This document shows positions 7,247-15,851 of a DNA stretch of 64,000 nucleotides, one piece after another; position 1 is the stretch's first letter, and the number at the start of each line of letters is the position of its first letter. This stretch comes from an uncultured Anaeroplasma sp. (GTDB lineage: Bacteria; Bacillota_I; Bacilli_A; Acholeplasmatales; Anaeroplasmataceae). The notes beneath the pieces are model-generated. The model searched no databases. It was not told the DNA's origin and saw nothing but the letters and a program-made list of their open reading frames with translations. Position numbers and translations under genes: made by a program. The stretch spans positions 23,327-87,326 of the forward strand of contig CAMEJG010000004.1 of assembly GCA_945919465.1 (NCBI GenBank), given 5' to 3'.

Positions 7247-7665
7247 TTTATTATATTGTATTTTTCTGCAACTGGTAATGGTGAATTTGTAGCTAAAAAT
7301 ATAGCTCATTTGAATAATGATTAAGTAATTAATTTATCTTTATATTTAAAAAAAATGAGGATTTTAATCTTACTAAGGTAGGCGCTATGCATAAAAGGAG
7401 TGGTAAGCCTGTTACTTGGTTATTTGATACATTTTTTATTAAACCTAAAAAGTTTTATACAACTGATGAATGCATTGGCTGTGACTTATGTGAGAAGTTA
7501 TGTCCTTTAAATAATATTAAACTATTAGATAAAAAGCCAACTTGGGGAAATAATTGTATTCATTGTACTGCATGTATTAATAGATGTCCTAAAGAAGCTA
7601 TTGAATATGGTAAAAAAACTCAAGGAAAGAATAGATATGTAGCTATAAAATATAAAGCTGAATAA
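7247..7665 (+). pseudogene. EFR1-type flavodoxin-ferredoxin fusion, broken by internal deletion
   Basis: From 7253 one frame reads ILYFSATGNGEFVAKNI, the FMN-loop start of EFR1-family proteins, but it lacks a proper start codon and hits a TAA at 7322. After one more frame change the sequence joins straight into the family's C-terminal half. That half survives as the 92-aa ORF 7387-7665 (MHKRSGKPVTWLFDTFFIKP), with two 4Fe-4S sites, CIGCDLCEKLCP and CIHCTACINRCP. Intact family members are about 250-270 aa, so roughly 100 residues of the flavodoxin domain are missing. The 92-aa ferredoxin part could still be translated from the ATG at 7387, but its ribosome site is weak. The stretch is best read as a decaying gene. 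Confidence 0.75.
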
Positions 7666-7710
7666 TTTAATTATTTAGTTAATATTTTATATAAAAAAAT
7701 GAATTTTTTT

Positions 7711-7742
7711 AGAGAAATATGATTAATTATTTCTCTTTTTTT
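7711..7742 (+). terminator. Terminator after the ferredoxin remnant
   Basis: AGAGAAAT and ATTTCTCT form an 8-bp stem around a 10-base loop, followed by a run of Ts. Confidence 0.75.
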
Positions 7743-7839
7743 ACAATGCAACCAGAAGTTTACATAAAGAAACTATAAATTTATTGATAAAGATTTAAAA
7801 TTAAAGTAATATTTAGTTGTAAATTATGGAGGTTTAAAA

Positions 7840-8637
7840 ATGAGCTTTGGTGAAAAATTATCAAAATTAAGAAAAGAGAATAATTATACTCAAGAACAAC
7901 TAGCCGATGTATTAAATGTTTCAAGACAATCTGTTAGTAAGTGGGAAAGTGATTTAGCTTATCCTGAAACTGAAAAGCTTATAAAAATAAGTGAGCTTTT
8001 TAATTCGTCATTAGATTATTTAATGAAAGATACTAATGAAAATGATACTAGTAAAAATGATACAAATAATATTAGATTATGTAATATCTTTAATCTAAAT
8101 ATTAAGGAAAGAAAAAGTGAAAAAATGATATTAGGATTACCTTTATATCATATTGGAAAAAATGCTAAAGGATTCTTCGCAATTGGTATTAATGCAAAAG
8201 GTGTAATTTCTATTGGCTTATTATCAAGAGGAATAATTTCCTTAGGATTATTATCCTTAGGAGTTATTTCATTAGGTATAATGTCATTAGGATTATTAGC
8301 ATTAGGTGTTTTGGTTTTAGGCTTGATTTCTTGTGGTTGTATTTCAGTAGGATTTTTAGCTATTGGTGCTATTTCTTTAGGAATTATTTCTATTGGAGGA
8401 ATATCAGTAGGAGATTTTGCAGTTGGGGGTTTTGCTATCGGAAAATATTTTGCTTATGGTGATACTGCTAATGCAATGGTTACTATAGGAATAACTGATT
8501 CTTATGGTGATGTAGTTTCTGTATATGATAAGTTATCAATAAATGATGCTATAAGTGTAAAAAATGCATTAGATCAGGTAGTACCTAGTTATTTTAGTTG
8601 GATAAAGGATATTATAAAATCATGTATTAAAGCTTAG
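7840..8637 (+). CDS. XRE-family HTH protein with glycine-pentad repeat domain
   Basis: 265 aa. Residues 5-60 are a standard HTH (LRKENNYTQEQLADVLNVSR, then QSVSKWE). After a polar linker, about residues 115-205 consist of at least 17 consecutive five-residue units beginning with Gly (GVISI, GLLSR, GIISL, GLLSL, GVISL ...), nearly all hydrophobic. This is reminiscent of pentapeptide-repeat beta-helices but lacks the usual A-(D/N)-L residues, so a membrane-inserted or unusual solenoid is possible. Similar HTH proteins occur in other gut Firmicutes (recalled, not searched). GGAGG precedes the ATG. The methyltransferase gene follows after 9 bases, so the two are co-transcribed. Confidence 0.82.
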   Translation: MSFGEKLSKLRKENNYTQEQLADVLNVSRQSVSKWESDLAYPETEKLIKISELFNSSLDYLMKDTNENDTSKNDTNNIRLCNIFNLNIKERKSEKMILGLPLYHIGKNAKGFFAIGINAKGVISIGLLSRGIISLGLLSLGVISLGIMSLGLLALGVLVLGLISCGCISVGFLAIGAISLGIISIGGISVGDFAVGGFAIGKYFAYGDTANAMVTIGITDSYGDVVSVYDKLSINDAISVKNALDQVVPSYFSWIKDIIKSCIKA

Positions 8638-8646
8638 GAGTAATAT

Positions 8647-9228
8647 ATGGAATTAGAATTAGATAAACTTTTAAGAATAAAAACTAGTGGAAGAGATGAT
8701 TCAAACTCGGATCTAACAAATTTTCCATATGAACCAACTCCATATTCCGTATTAGAGCTATTAGCTAATAGTGGATATTTATCTAAAAATGATGTGGTAA
8801 TTGATTATGGTTCTGGTAAAGGAAGAGTTGATTTTTATTTAGCATATTATCTCAAATGTCATATGATAGGTGTTGAATATGATAATAGATTATTTCAAAG
8901 AGCAATTTCTAATCTTAAAGATGCTAAAAGTAAAAGTAGAGTAGAATTTGTTTTAAAAAATGCTAGTGAATATGAAATTCCTAATAATGCTAAAGCTTTA
9001 TATTTCTTTAATCCATTTAATATATCAGTTTTAATTGATGTTATTAATAATTTAAAGGAAAGTATAAAAAAAAATAAGAGAAATGTTTTATTAATCTTTT
9101 ATTATCCTTCTAAAAAATATTTAGAATATTTAAATAGCGAAAAAGATATAAAGCATATTGATGATTTAGATTGTAAAGAACTATTTAATAATGATAGTAG
9201 AGAAGTAATCTCTATTTACAAAATATAA
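8647..9228 (+). CDS. Class I SAM-dependent methyltransferase
   Basis: 193 aa, cytoplasmic. The SAM-binding motif I is VIDYGSGKGRVDFYL (about residues 50-65), followed by motif II IGVEYDN with its acidic ribose-binding residue. ALYFFNPFNISVL fills the motif IV position, so a D/N-P-P-Y amino-methylase signature is absent. The substrate is unknown. It follows the XRE gene by 9 bases, with a GGAG site overlapping that gene's stop codon, and ends at a hairpin terminator. Confidence 0.8.
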   Translation: MELELDKLLRIKTSGRDDSNSDLTNFPYEPTPYSVLELLANSGYLSKNDVVIDYGSGKGRVDFYLAYYLKCHMIGVEYDNRLFQRAISNLKDAKSKSRVEFVLKNASEYEIPNNAKALYFFNPFNISVLIDVINNLKESIKKNKRNVLLIFYYPSKKYLEYLNSEKDIKHIDDLDCKELFNNDSREVISIYKI

Positions 9229-9233
9229 AATAA

Positions 9234-9262
9234 ATGCTCACAATATAGTGGGCATTATTTTT
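9234..9262 (+). terminator. Terminator of the XRE-methyltransferase operon
   Basis: TGCTCAC and GTGGGCA pair (one G-T wobble) around a short loop and are followed by ATT and a T-run. Confidence 0.75.
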
Positions 9263-9438
9263 ATAAAATATACTAATTTAAACTGAAATTCATCATAAAT
9301 TTTAAAAAAATTAATTATTTTTTAATTTTTATTTTAATTTTTTATAAATTATGATATAATCGAGTCATAAAAAGTGATAATTATATGTAGTATATTACTT
9401 TTTATTCATTTTTAATAAAAATATAAAGGGATGATATT

Positions 9439-9564
9439 ATGAAGTACGTAGAATTATCAATTAAATATAAAAATTTTAATGATACTATATTAGATATTAT
9501 AGCTTCTAATCGTCAGAGAATGTTTTCTGATAGAATTAAAAATAAAAGAAGAAAAATAAGATGA
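9439..9564 (+). CDS. Small 41-aa basic protein, coupled to the next gene
   Basis: Too short for the track. An AAAGGGA site (9425-9431) lies 7 bases before ATG 9439. The peptide begins MKYVELSIKYKNFNDTI and ends with the strongly basic RIKNKRRKIR. Its TGA stop overlaps the start of the flavodoxin lipoprotein gene (ATGA at 9561-9564), an arrangement typical of translational coupling. I do not recognise it. It could be a real small protein or a leader peptide that tunes expression of the lipoprotein. A TATAAT at 9355-9360 upstream could be its promoter, though no good -35 is seen. Confidence 0.55.
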   Translation: MKYVELSIKYKNFNDTILDIIASNRQRMFSDRIKNKRRKIR

Positions 9565-10217
9565 AAAAGCTTCTCTTTTTATTTGTAGTTTCATTATTTT
9601 TATTAGTAAGCTGTAATATAAATATATCTAATAATCGTAGCAGTAGTAGTAATATAAATACTACCACTAATACTAGTATCCCTAGCAGTAATAAATCATC
9701 AGTTACTTCACCTAAACCATCTGAAGATAATACAATAGATGTTTTAGTTGTATATTTTTCTCCACTAGGAGAAGAGAATAATATAGTTAATAAATTAGCT
9801 TCAAGCTATGATGCAGATACCTTTGAAATAAAACCATTATATCCATATAATAAGGCTGATCTAGATTTTAATAATCCTTCTAGTAGAGTTTCTATTGAAT
9901 ATAGCGACCCATATAGGCAGGTAGAGCTAATAACAATTTATGTTGAAAATTTTGAAAAGTATGACTATATATTCATTGGAGCTCCTATTTGGTATGGGAA
10001 ATTAAGCTGGGTAATTAATGATTTTATAATAAATAATGAATTTTATGATAAAACAATTATTCCTTTTGGTGTATCTGATATTTTTGATTTAGATGTTTCA
10101 AACATTAAGGAATTGGCTCCATATTCGAAAGTAGTTGATGGGAAAAAATTTTCTTCTAGAGCTTCAGAAAAAGATATTAATGATTGGATGAAGGAAGTAA
10201 GCTCTATTATAGATTAG
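9561..10217 (+). CDS. Flavodoxin-like lipoprotein
   Basis: 218 aa. A lipoprotein signal (hydrophobic core, then LVSC with Cys at about residue 18) is followed by a Ser/Asn/Thr-rich spacer of about 40 residues. The flavodoxin fold then begins: VLVVYFSPLGEENNIVNKLA is the phosphate loop region, and FIGAPIWYGKLSWVI is the FMN isoalloxazine-binding segment. The protein should sit on the outer face of the cytoplasmic membrane and carry FMN, consistent with extracytosolic electron transfer in anaerobic Firmicutes (inference). Translation is coupled to the 41-aa ORF by an ATGA overlap. The gene ends at a long hairpin terminator. Confidence 0.83.
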   Translation: MKKLLFLFVVSLFLLVSCNINISNNRSSSSNINTTTNTSIPSSNKSSVTSPKPSEDNTIDVLVVYFSPLGEENNIVNKLASSYDADTFEIKPLYPYNKADLDFNNPSSRVSIEYSDPYRQVELITIYVENFEKYDYIFIGAPIWYGKLSWVINDFIINNEFYDKTIIPFGVSDIFDLDVSNIKELAPYSKVVDGKKFSSRASEKDINDWMKEVSSIID

Positions 10218-10264
10218 TTTTTCTATATTTAAAATCTTATTTAAATATTACATTAATTTCTAAA

Positions 10265-10297
10265 AATATATTAGCTTTTGCTAATATATTTTTTTTT
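10265..10297 (+). terminator. Terminator of the flavodoxin lipoprotein gene
   Basis: AATATATTAGC-TTTT-GCTAATATATT is an 11-bp perfect stem followed by Ts. Confidence 0.88.
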
Positions 10298-10305
10298 GAA
10301 ATGAC

Positions 10306-10333
10306 TTGATTTTAAAAATATTTAATATATAAT
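10306..10333 (+). promoter_or_regulatory. Sigma-A type promoter of the degV gene
   Basis: TTGATT (10306-10311), a 16-base spacer, then TATAAT (10328-10333). The likely transcript start lies about 20 bases before the AAAGGAGAT ribosome site. Confidence 0.7.
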
Positions 10334-10362
10334 CTCAATATAATTAATTAAAGGAGATATTT

Positions 10363-11196
10363 ATGGAATATAGAATTTGTGCTGATTCATCAGCTGATGT
10401 TATAAATTTAAAGAAAGTACCTTTTGGTCTAGCTTCATTAACTATTAGAACAAAGGATAAAGAATTTAAGGATGATGAAAATTTAGATGTAGAGGAAATG
10501 GTAAATTATTTATCACATTACCATGAAAAATCATCTACTGCTTGTCCTAGTGCTCATGATTGGATCGTTGCCTTTGGGGGTGCTAAATATGTATTTGCAA
10601 TCTCAATAACCTCAGGTTTATCTGGAAGCTTTAATTCATTAGCATTAGCTAAAAAAATCTATGAAGAAGAAAATCCAGATTTTAAGGTTCATATTATTGA
10701 CTCATTAAGTACTGGTCCAAAAATGAAGCTTATGATAAATAAGCTTGAAGAACTAATATTAAATAATTTATCATTTGATGAAATAATAAATGAAATTGAA
10801 GCATATAAAAATTCTACTGATTTAATATTTATGCTAGAATCAATGAATAATTTAGCAAATAATGGTAGAGTAAATAAGCTTGTAGCTAAAGCGGTTGGCT
10901 TATTAGGAATTAAGGTTATTGGAAAAGCATCAAATGATGGTAGATTAGAGGTTACAGATAAAAAACGTGGCATAAATATGGCTATTAATTCTATAATGGA
11001 TAAGCTTTCTAAATTAAAATATAATGGTAAAAAGATTTTAATTGGTCATTGCTTGAATTTTGATTTAGCAAATCAAATAAAAAATAAAGTAATAGAAATA
11101 TATAAACAAGCAGAAGTAGAAATATATGCTTTAAGAGGATTATGTAGCTTTTATGCTGAAAAGGGTGGTTTAATTATTGGTTTTGAAACAGCATAA
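10363..11196 (+). CDS. DegV family fatty acid-binding protein
   Basis: 277 aa, cytoplasmic. The start YRICADSSADV, the STACPSAHDW segment and the SITSGLSGSFNS block are the DegV/FakB signatures that hold a fatty acid carboxylate. FakB proteins present host or recycled fatty acids to FakA kinase for phospholipid synthesis; no FakA gene is seen in this window. The gene is monocistronic, with its own promoter, an AAAGGAGAT site and a terminator. The - strand ORF at 10689-10973 is a shadow. Confidence 0.85.
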   Translation: MEYRICADSSADVINLKKVPFGLASLTIRTKDKEFKDDENLDVEEMVNYLSHYHEKSSTACPSAHDWIVAFGGAKYVFAISITSGLSGSFNSLALAKKIYEEENPDFKVHIIDSLSTGPKMKLMINKLEELILNNLSFDEIINEIEAYKNSTDLIFMLESMNNLANNGRVNKLVAKAVGLLGIKVIGKASNDGRLEVTDKKRGINMAINSIMDKLSKLKYNGKKILIGHCLNFDLANQIKNKVIEIYKQAEVEIYALRGLCSFYAEKGGLIIGFETA

Positions 11197-11203
11197 AATT
11201 AGT

Positions 11204-11231
11204 GGGATATCAGATGATATCCCTTTTTTTT
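11204..11231 (+). terminator. Terminator of degV
   Basis: GGGATATC-AGAT-GATATCCC followed by eight Ts; a near-ideal intrinsic terminator. Confidence 0.93.
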
Positions 11232-11334
11232 AAATATTATTTAAAAAAACCAAAAAAAATCTTATTTTATTCATTATTCGACATTTTTTTTAAGATAATA
11301 ATCATATACTTTTTTATGTTATTGGAGAGGTATT

Positions 11335-14016
11335 ATGAATAAGAGAATGTTGTATATTAAGGGTAATTTTAAAAATTTTATATGCTATATTGGAATTTCA
11401 TTATTAGCTTTAATTATAATTATTTCATCTACTATTATTTATAATAATAACGTTATTTCATCTGCAGATGGAGCTACTACCTCTTTAAATAGATTTTATC
11501 TTGAGGAAATTGCCAAAAAAAATGTTCATGAAATAACTACTGCATTAGATAATAATATAAAATATTCTAAAAGAGCTATAAATGAAATTAAAGAAAGTGA
11601 TTTAGAATCGAAAGAATCATTGAATTCATATCTAGCAATGATTGAAAAATTATATGATTTAGATTTTTTTGCAGTATACGATAATGAAGGGAAAATTTAT
11701 ACCTTAAATAATATTATATTTAATGTATCTGACGAGTATTATTCAAAAAAAATAAATGATAATTTAGAATTGTATATTACACAAACTTCAGAATCTAGAG
11801 CGTTAGTTTTAATAGTTTCTAAGATGAATGAGTTATCATTTCAAAATAAAAAGCTTGTAAGCTATATTTCAGGTATTGATATTGAAAACATAGTTTCATC
11901 ATTAGTATCATATAATGATAAAAATAAGGTGATATGCAGTCTATTTAATTCTAGTGATGGAACATGTATTGTTGAGACTGAGGGGAGTATTGAAGAAGGA
12001 AAAAGTTTATTTCAATTAATGGATGATGCATTTTTTTCTGATGAGTTCACAAAAGAAGAATTTCTTAATGATTGGAATAATTTTAATGAGGGCTATACCT
12101 ATTATAAGGGACCATTAGGCTATACTTATTTATATTATATGCCAGTACCAAATACTAATTGGATGTTTACTATTAGATTAAGAGAAAGTGTTATTAATGA
12201 ACAAATAACGGATTATAATAAAAACATGCTAATTTCTACTCAAATACAATTGAGTATTGTATTAGCTTGCATGGCTATCTTATTCATTTTAGCTATTATA
12301 CAAACCTTTAAAATACAAAAAGAAATATATAATAGAAAAAGTGAAAAAGAATTATTCGATCAAAAAACTCTAGCTCATTTAGAACAGCTTAAGCTTAAAG
12401 AAAAATTATTAGAAGAGGAAAAGAAAAATAATCGACAAGCATCGATATTACAAATATTAAGTAATGAATATTCCTCTGTATTTTATGTTGATATTATTGA
12501 TGATATAGCTATACCTATTAGATTATCTGAATTTTCAGTATTTAAAACAGGACTAGAAATAAATAAAACATATCCTTTTAAGGAATATTATGCTAAATAT
12601 ATTAATTCATTAGTTTATGAATCAGATATCGATAATGTATTAGTTTTTTCTGATATTAATTATTTAAGAAAAATATTGAAAGATACAAATATGTATACAT
12701 ATTTACATAAAATTAATCAAAATGGAAAAGAATTATATACTCATTTAAGAATAGCTAAGGTTGAAGATGATGAAAATTTTAGACATGTTATATTTGCCTT
12801 TGCTATAGTAGATGATTATATTAGGAAAGAACAAAAGAATCAATTAGCATTAGAAGATGCCTTAGAAAAGGCTAAAAATGCTAATTTAGCTAAGACTACA
12901 TTCCTTAATAATATGTCTCATGATATTAGAACACCGATTAATGCAATTATTGGTTTTACTAATTTAGCATTAAAAGAAGAGGTATCACTTGACATTAGAT
13001 ATTATTTAGAAAAAATAAGTAAAAGCTCTGATTATTTATTAACATTAATAAATGAGGTTTTAGATTTAAGTAGGATAGAAAGTGGTAAAGCTACTATAAA
13101 TTTAAATAAAACAAATTTAAATAATTTAGTAAATACTGTATCAGATATTATTACTGGTTATATATCTGAAAAGAATTTGAATTTTAATGTAAAAAAGATA
13201 AAAATTATTTATCCAATAGTATTAGCTGATGATTTAAAGATTAGAGATATATTAGTTAATATCTTAAGTAATGCAGTTAAGTATACTGATTCTTTAGGCT
13301 ATATTAATTTTACAATTGATACACAATTAATTAATGAAGGCTCTGAATTGGTAATTTTTAAAATTGAGGATAATGGTATTGGTATGAGTGAAGAATTTTT
13401 ATCTCATATTTTTGATGAATATTCTCAAGAGTATGCAGTAGTACAATCAAATTTCAAAAGTACTGGTTTAGGTATGTCAATTGCGAAAAGATATATAGAA
13501 CTTATGGGTGGGTCTATTGATGTATATAGTAAGAAAGGGATTGGTACTAAATTCACTGTAGCTATTCCTCTAAAGCTTGCTAATTTAGAAATAAATAATG
13601 ACAAGGTAATTTCATATAATAAAGATGATTTAAAGGGAATTAATATATTAATTGCTGAAGATAATGATTTGAATTATGAAATTATCATGCTTCAGTTAGA
13701 GGAATATGAATTAAATATTATTAGAGCAAAAGATGGAAATGAAGTTCTTGAAATATTTAAAAATAGTAATGAAGGTTATTTTGATATTATTTTAATGGAT
13801 GTAATGATGCCTAAAATTAATGGATATATGGCTACAAAGCTTATTAGAGAATTAAATAGAAAGGATTCAAAAGAAATACCTATTATTGCGATGACTGCAA
13901 ATGCATTTAAAGAAGATATAGAGGAAGCCTTAAAATCAGGTATGAATGCTCATATTTCTAAACCTTTAAAGATAGAAGAGGTTATTATTACTATTTTAAA
14001 ATGTATTAATAAATAA
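11335..14016 (+). CDS. Hybrid sensor histidine kinase/response regulator
   Basis: 893 aa. In order: membrane helix (about 15-38); a large extracytoplasmic sensor region (about 40-295, Cache-like by length and position); second membrane helix (about 297-322); a coiled-coil linker; a PAS-like segment (about 370-490); HisKA with NNMSHDIRTPINAII (about 525-545); an ATPase domain with NILSNAVKYT, DNGIGMS and GLGMSIAKR; and a C-terminal receiver with AEDN, the phospho-Asp in LMDVMMP, MTAN and SKPL. This architecture is common in gut Clostridia and Bacilli and usually lacks an obvious DNA-binding output. GGAGAGG precedes the ATG. No separate HPt or output regulator is adjacent, so the pathway partner is unknown. 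Confidence 0.9.
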   Translation: MNKRMLYIKGNFKNFICYIGISLLALIIIISSTIIYNNNVISSADGATTSLNRFYLEEIAKKNVHEITTALDNNIKYSKRAINEIKESDLESKESLNSYLAMIEKLYDLDFFAVYDNEGKIYTLNNIIFNVSDEYYSKKINDNLELYITQTSESRALVLIVSKMNELSFQNKKLVSYISGIDIENIVSSLVSYNDKNKVICSLFNSSDGTCIVETEGSIEEGKSLFQLMDDAFFSDEFTKEEFLNDWNNFNEGYTYYKGPLGYTYLYYMPVPNTNWMFTIRLRESVINEQITDYNKNMLISTQIQLSIVLACMAILFILAIIQTFKIQKEIYNRKSEKELFDQKTLAHLEQLKLKEKLLEEEKKNNRQASILQILSNEYSSVFYVDIIDDIAIPIRLSEFSVFKTGLEINKTYPFKEYYAKYINSLVYESDIDNVLVFSDINYLRKILKDTNMYTYLHKINQNGKELYTHLRIAKVEDDENFRHVIFAFAIVDDYIRKEQKNQLALEDALEKAKNANLAKTTFLNNMSHDIRTPINAIIGFTNLALKEEVSLDIRYYLEKISKSSDYLLTLINEVLDLSRIESGKATINLNKTNLNNLVNTVSDIITGYISEKNLNFNVKKIKIIYPIVLADDLKIRDILVNILSNAVKYTDSLGYINFTIDTQLINEGSELVIFKIEDNGIGMSEEFLSHIFDEYSQEYAVVQSNFKSTGLGMSIAKRYIELMGGSIDVYSKKGIGTKFTVAIPLKLANLEINNDKVISYNKDDLKGINILIAEDNDLNYEIIMLQLEEYELNIIRAKDGNEVLEIFKNSNEGYFDIILMDVMMPKINGYMATKLIRELNRKDSKEIPIIAMTANAFKEDIEEALKSGMNAHISKPLKIEEVIITILKCINK

Positions 14017-14075
14017 AATTATTATATAGTTTATTTATAAAAATAATGATATAATTACCTCAGGGAGTGATAAAT

Positions 14076-15017
14076 ATGAATAGAGGAAAGGTAGTTATTG
14101 TAGGTGCTGGTAGTGTAGGTACTGCTATTGCATATTCAATGGTGAATCAATGTATTTGTGAAGAAATTGTAATTATAGATTTAAATCATGCTAAGGCATA
14201 TGCAGAAAGTCTTGATATGATGCATTCAATGGAATTTATGAATACAAAAACTTTGGTTAGAGAAGGAGATTATAATGACTGTAGTGATGCTGACATTGTA
14301 GTTATTTCAGCTTCTATGCCTGTACCAAAGGAAAGTAACGATAGAATGAAATTTTTAGATGGAAGTAAAAAAATTGTAAAATCTATTGTTGCTAATGTAA
14401 TGGAAAATAATTTTAATGGTATATTTATTGTTGTTACGAATCCAGTAGATGTAATGAGCTATTATGTTTGGAAGCTATCAGGACTTTCAGCTAATAGAAT
14501 TATTGGTAGTGGTACTACTTTAGATACTGCAAGATTACATTATTATATAGCTAAAACTATAGATGTAGACCCTAGAAGTATTAATGCTTTTATTATTGGT
14601 GAGCATGGTGATACTGAGCTTGTTTCATGGTCTACTGCAACTATAGGTGGTAAGGATATTAAAAATGTATTTGATGACAATAAGAATCGTATAGGAGAAG
14701 ATCCTTATAATAATTTTTTAAAGCTTACCGCTCATGGAGGATGGGATATTTTCAATAAAAAGGGCAATACCTCCTTTGGTATAGCAGCATCTGTTACAGG
14801 TATAATTAAATCAATTTTATTTGATGAAAATAGAATTTATCCTGTTTCTGTATATTTAGATGGAGAATATGATATTTATGATGTATTTACTAGTGTTCCT
14901 ACAATAGTAAATAGAACTGGAGCAAAGGAAATAGTAGAATTAAATTTAACTGAAGAGGAATATAAGAATTTTAAATATTCTTGTGATACTCTTAAAGAAA
15001 AATGTAATAATTTATAG
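14076..15017 (+). CDS. L-lactate/malate dehydrogenase family enzyme
   Basis: 313 aa. The NAD fold starts VVIVGAGSVGTAIAYSM. TNPVDVMSYY and the catalytic IGEHGDTE histidine are present, and the substrate-binding Arg is in NDRMKF. The loop that sets substrate choice (usually Q in lactate and R in malate enzymes, about 7 residues before that Arg) here reads MPVPKESNDR, giving Val by my hand alignment. Lactate, another 2-hydroxy acid, or malate are therefore all possible. The track's start is a GTG inside the CAGGGAGTG ribosome site; the ATG at 14076 is correct. TATAAT at 14050-14055 is a likely -10. The downstream membrane protein gene starts 8 bases after the stop. Confidence 0.85.
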   Translation: MNRGKVVIVGAGSVGTAIAYSMVNQCICEEIVIIDLNHAKAYAESLDMMHSMEFMNTKTLVREGDYNDCSDADIVVISASMPVPKESNDRMKFLDGSKKIVKSIVANVMENNFNGIFIVVTNPVDVMSYYVWKLSGLSANRIIGSGTTLDTARLHYYIAKTIDVDPRSINAFIIGEHGDTELVSWSTATIGGKDIKNVFDDNKNRIGEDPYNNFLKLTAHGGWDIFNKKGNTSFGIAASVTGIIKSILFDENRIYPVSVYLDGEYDIYDVFTSVPTIVNRTGAKEIVELNLTEEEYKNFKYSCDTLKEKCNNL

Positions 15018-15025
15018 GAGGGTAT

Positions 15026-15769
15026 ATGGCTTTTATTTGTTATGATCATACCTATAGTGTTTTTTTAAAGCTTAAAAAGGATCTAAAAAGATTTCAAAGA
15101 ATAGTTGATATTTTAGTTCAATTAATCTTTATAGCCTATAACGGATATTTATTATTTACTAATATAGATAGATTATTATATTGTATTATCTATTCAATTC
15201 TATTAGTCTTATGTATTGGTTATTTTCTATTTACTATTTATGCAATAAATAATAATACTAAAAAAATAAATAAAAATATTAAGCCTAGAGTAAAGCAAAT
15301 AGTAAATATATTAAAATATATTATTAAATTTACAATTATTACTCTTGCAGTAATTGAATTATGTACAACTGAATATACTACTATGAAGTTAGCATCAACA
15401 ATAGCTTCATCTGTTTCATTATTAGTTCAAATTACTATTAATTTAATTACTAGATTTGTTAATAATTATATTGATTTATTTATTGAATCATTAAAAATGG
15501 ATTATGAAAATAGTACTGCTTTAAAAGCATTGAAAAAGGGAGTAGGGGCTGCTTCTATATTTGCTGAAGGTGGTTTTAGTGCTGCAGCTGATTATTTTAA
15601 AGCAGATAGAAGTGAGGCAGAATTAACTAATAAGGAAAAAAAGCTTAGAGAAGAAATTGATAGACTTAGTGAACCACTAAGAGAAAAAAGAGAAAAAACT
15701 GAAGGTCCTAAAATTGATATTAAAGAAGAAATTAAAAAAGGAATAAAAAGCTTTTTAACAAAAAAATAA
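15026..15769 (+). CDS. Hypothetical membrane protein with charged C-terminal tail
   Basis: 247 aa, not recognised. Two helix pairs are visible (about residues 28-75 and 95-150). After them comes a Gly/Ala stretch (GVGAASIFAEGGFSAAADYF) and a highly charged C terminus rich in E, K and R, probably a cytoplasmic coiled coil. AGGAGGG overlaps the stop of the LDH-family gene, so the two form one transcript ending at the hairpin at 15778-15810. Its conserved partner cannot be told from this window. Confidence 0.7.
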   Translation: MAFICYDHTYSVFLKLKKDLKRFQRIVDILVQLIFIAYNGYLLFTNIDRLLYCIIYSILLVLCIGYFLFTIYAINNNTKKINKNIKPRVKQIVNILKYIIKFTIITLAVIELCTTEYTTMKLASTIASSVSLLVQITINLITRFVNNYIDLFIESLKMDYENSTALKALKKGVGAASIFAEGGFSAAADYFKADRSEAELTNKEKKLREEIDRLSEPLREKREKTEGPKIDIKEEIKKGIKSFLTKK

Positions 15770-15777
15770 TATTTTTT

Positions 15778-15810
15778 AGCATTAAATATATTGTATTTGA
15801 TGCTTTTTTT
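15778..15810 (+). terminator. Terminator of the LDH operon
   Basis: AGCATTAAATA and TATTTGATGCT pair over 11 bases with one G-T wobble; a run of seven Ts follows. Confidence 0.85.
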
Positions 15811-15814
15811 ATGC

Positions 15815-15841
15815 TATAATTTTTATGAACATGTTCATAAA
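15815..15841 (+). promoter_or_regulatory. -10 box and 20-bp perfect palindrome, TetR operator candidate
   Basis: TATAAT (15815-15820) is followed immediately by TTTATGAACATGTTCATAAA (15822-15841), which equals its own reverse complement over all 20 bases. A repressor bound here would cover the transcription start. The TetR-type gene begins 10 bases further on, so autoregulation is the simple reading. Confidence 0.82.
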
Positions 15842-15851
15842 GGAGATTTAT

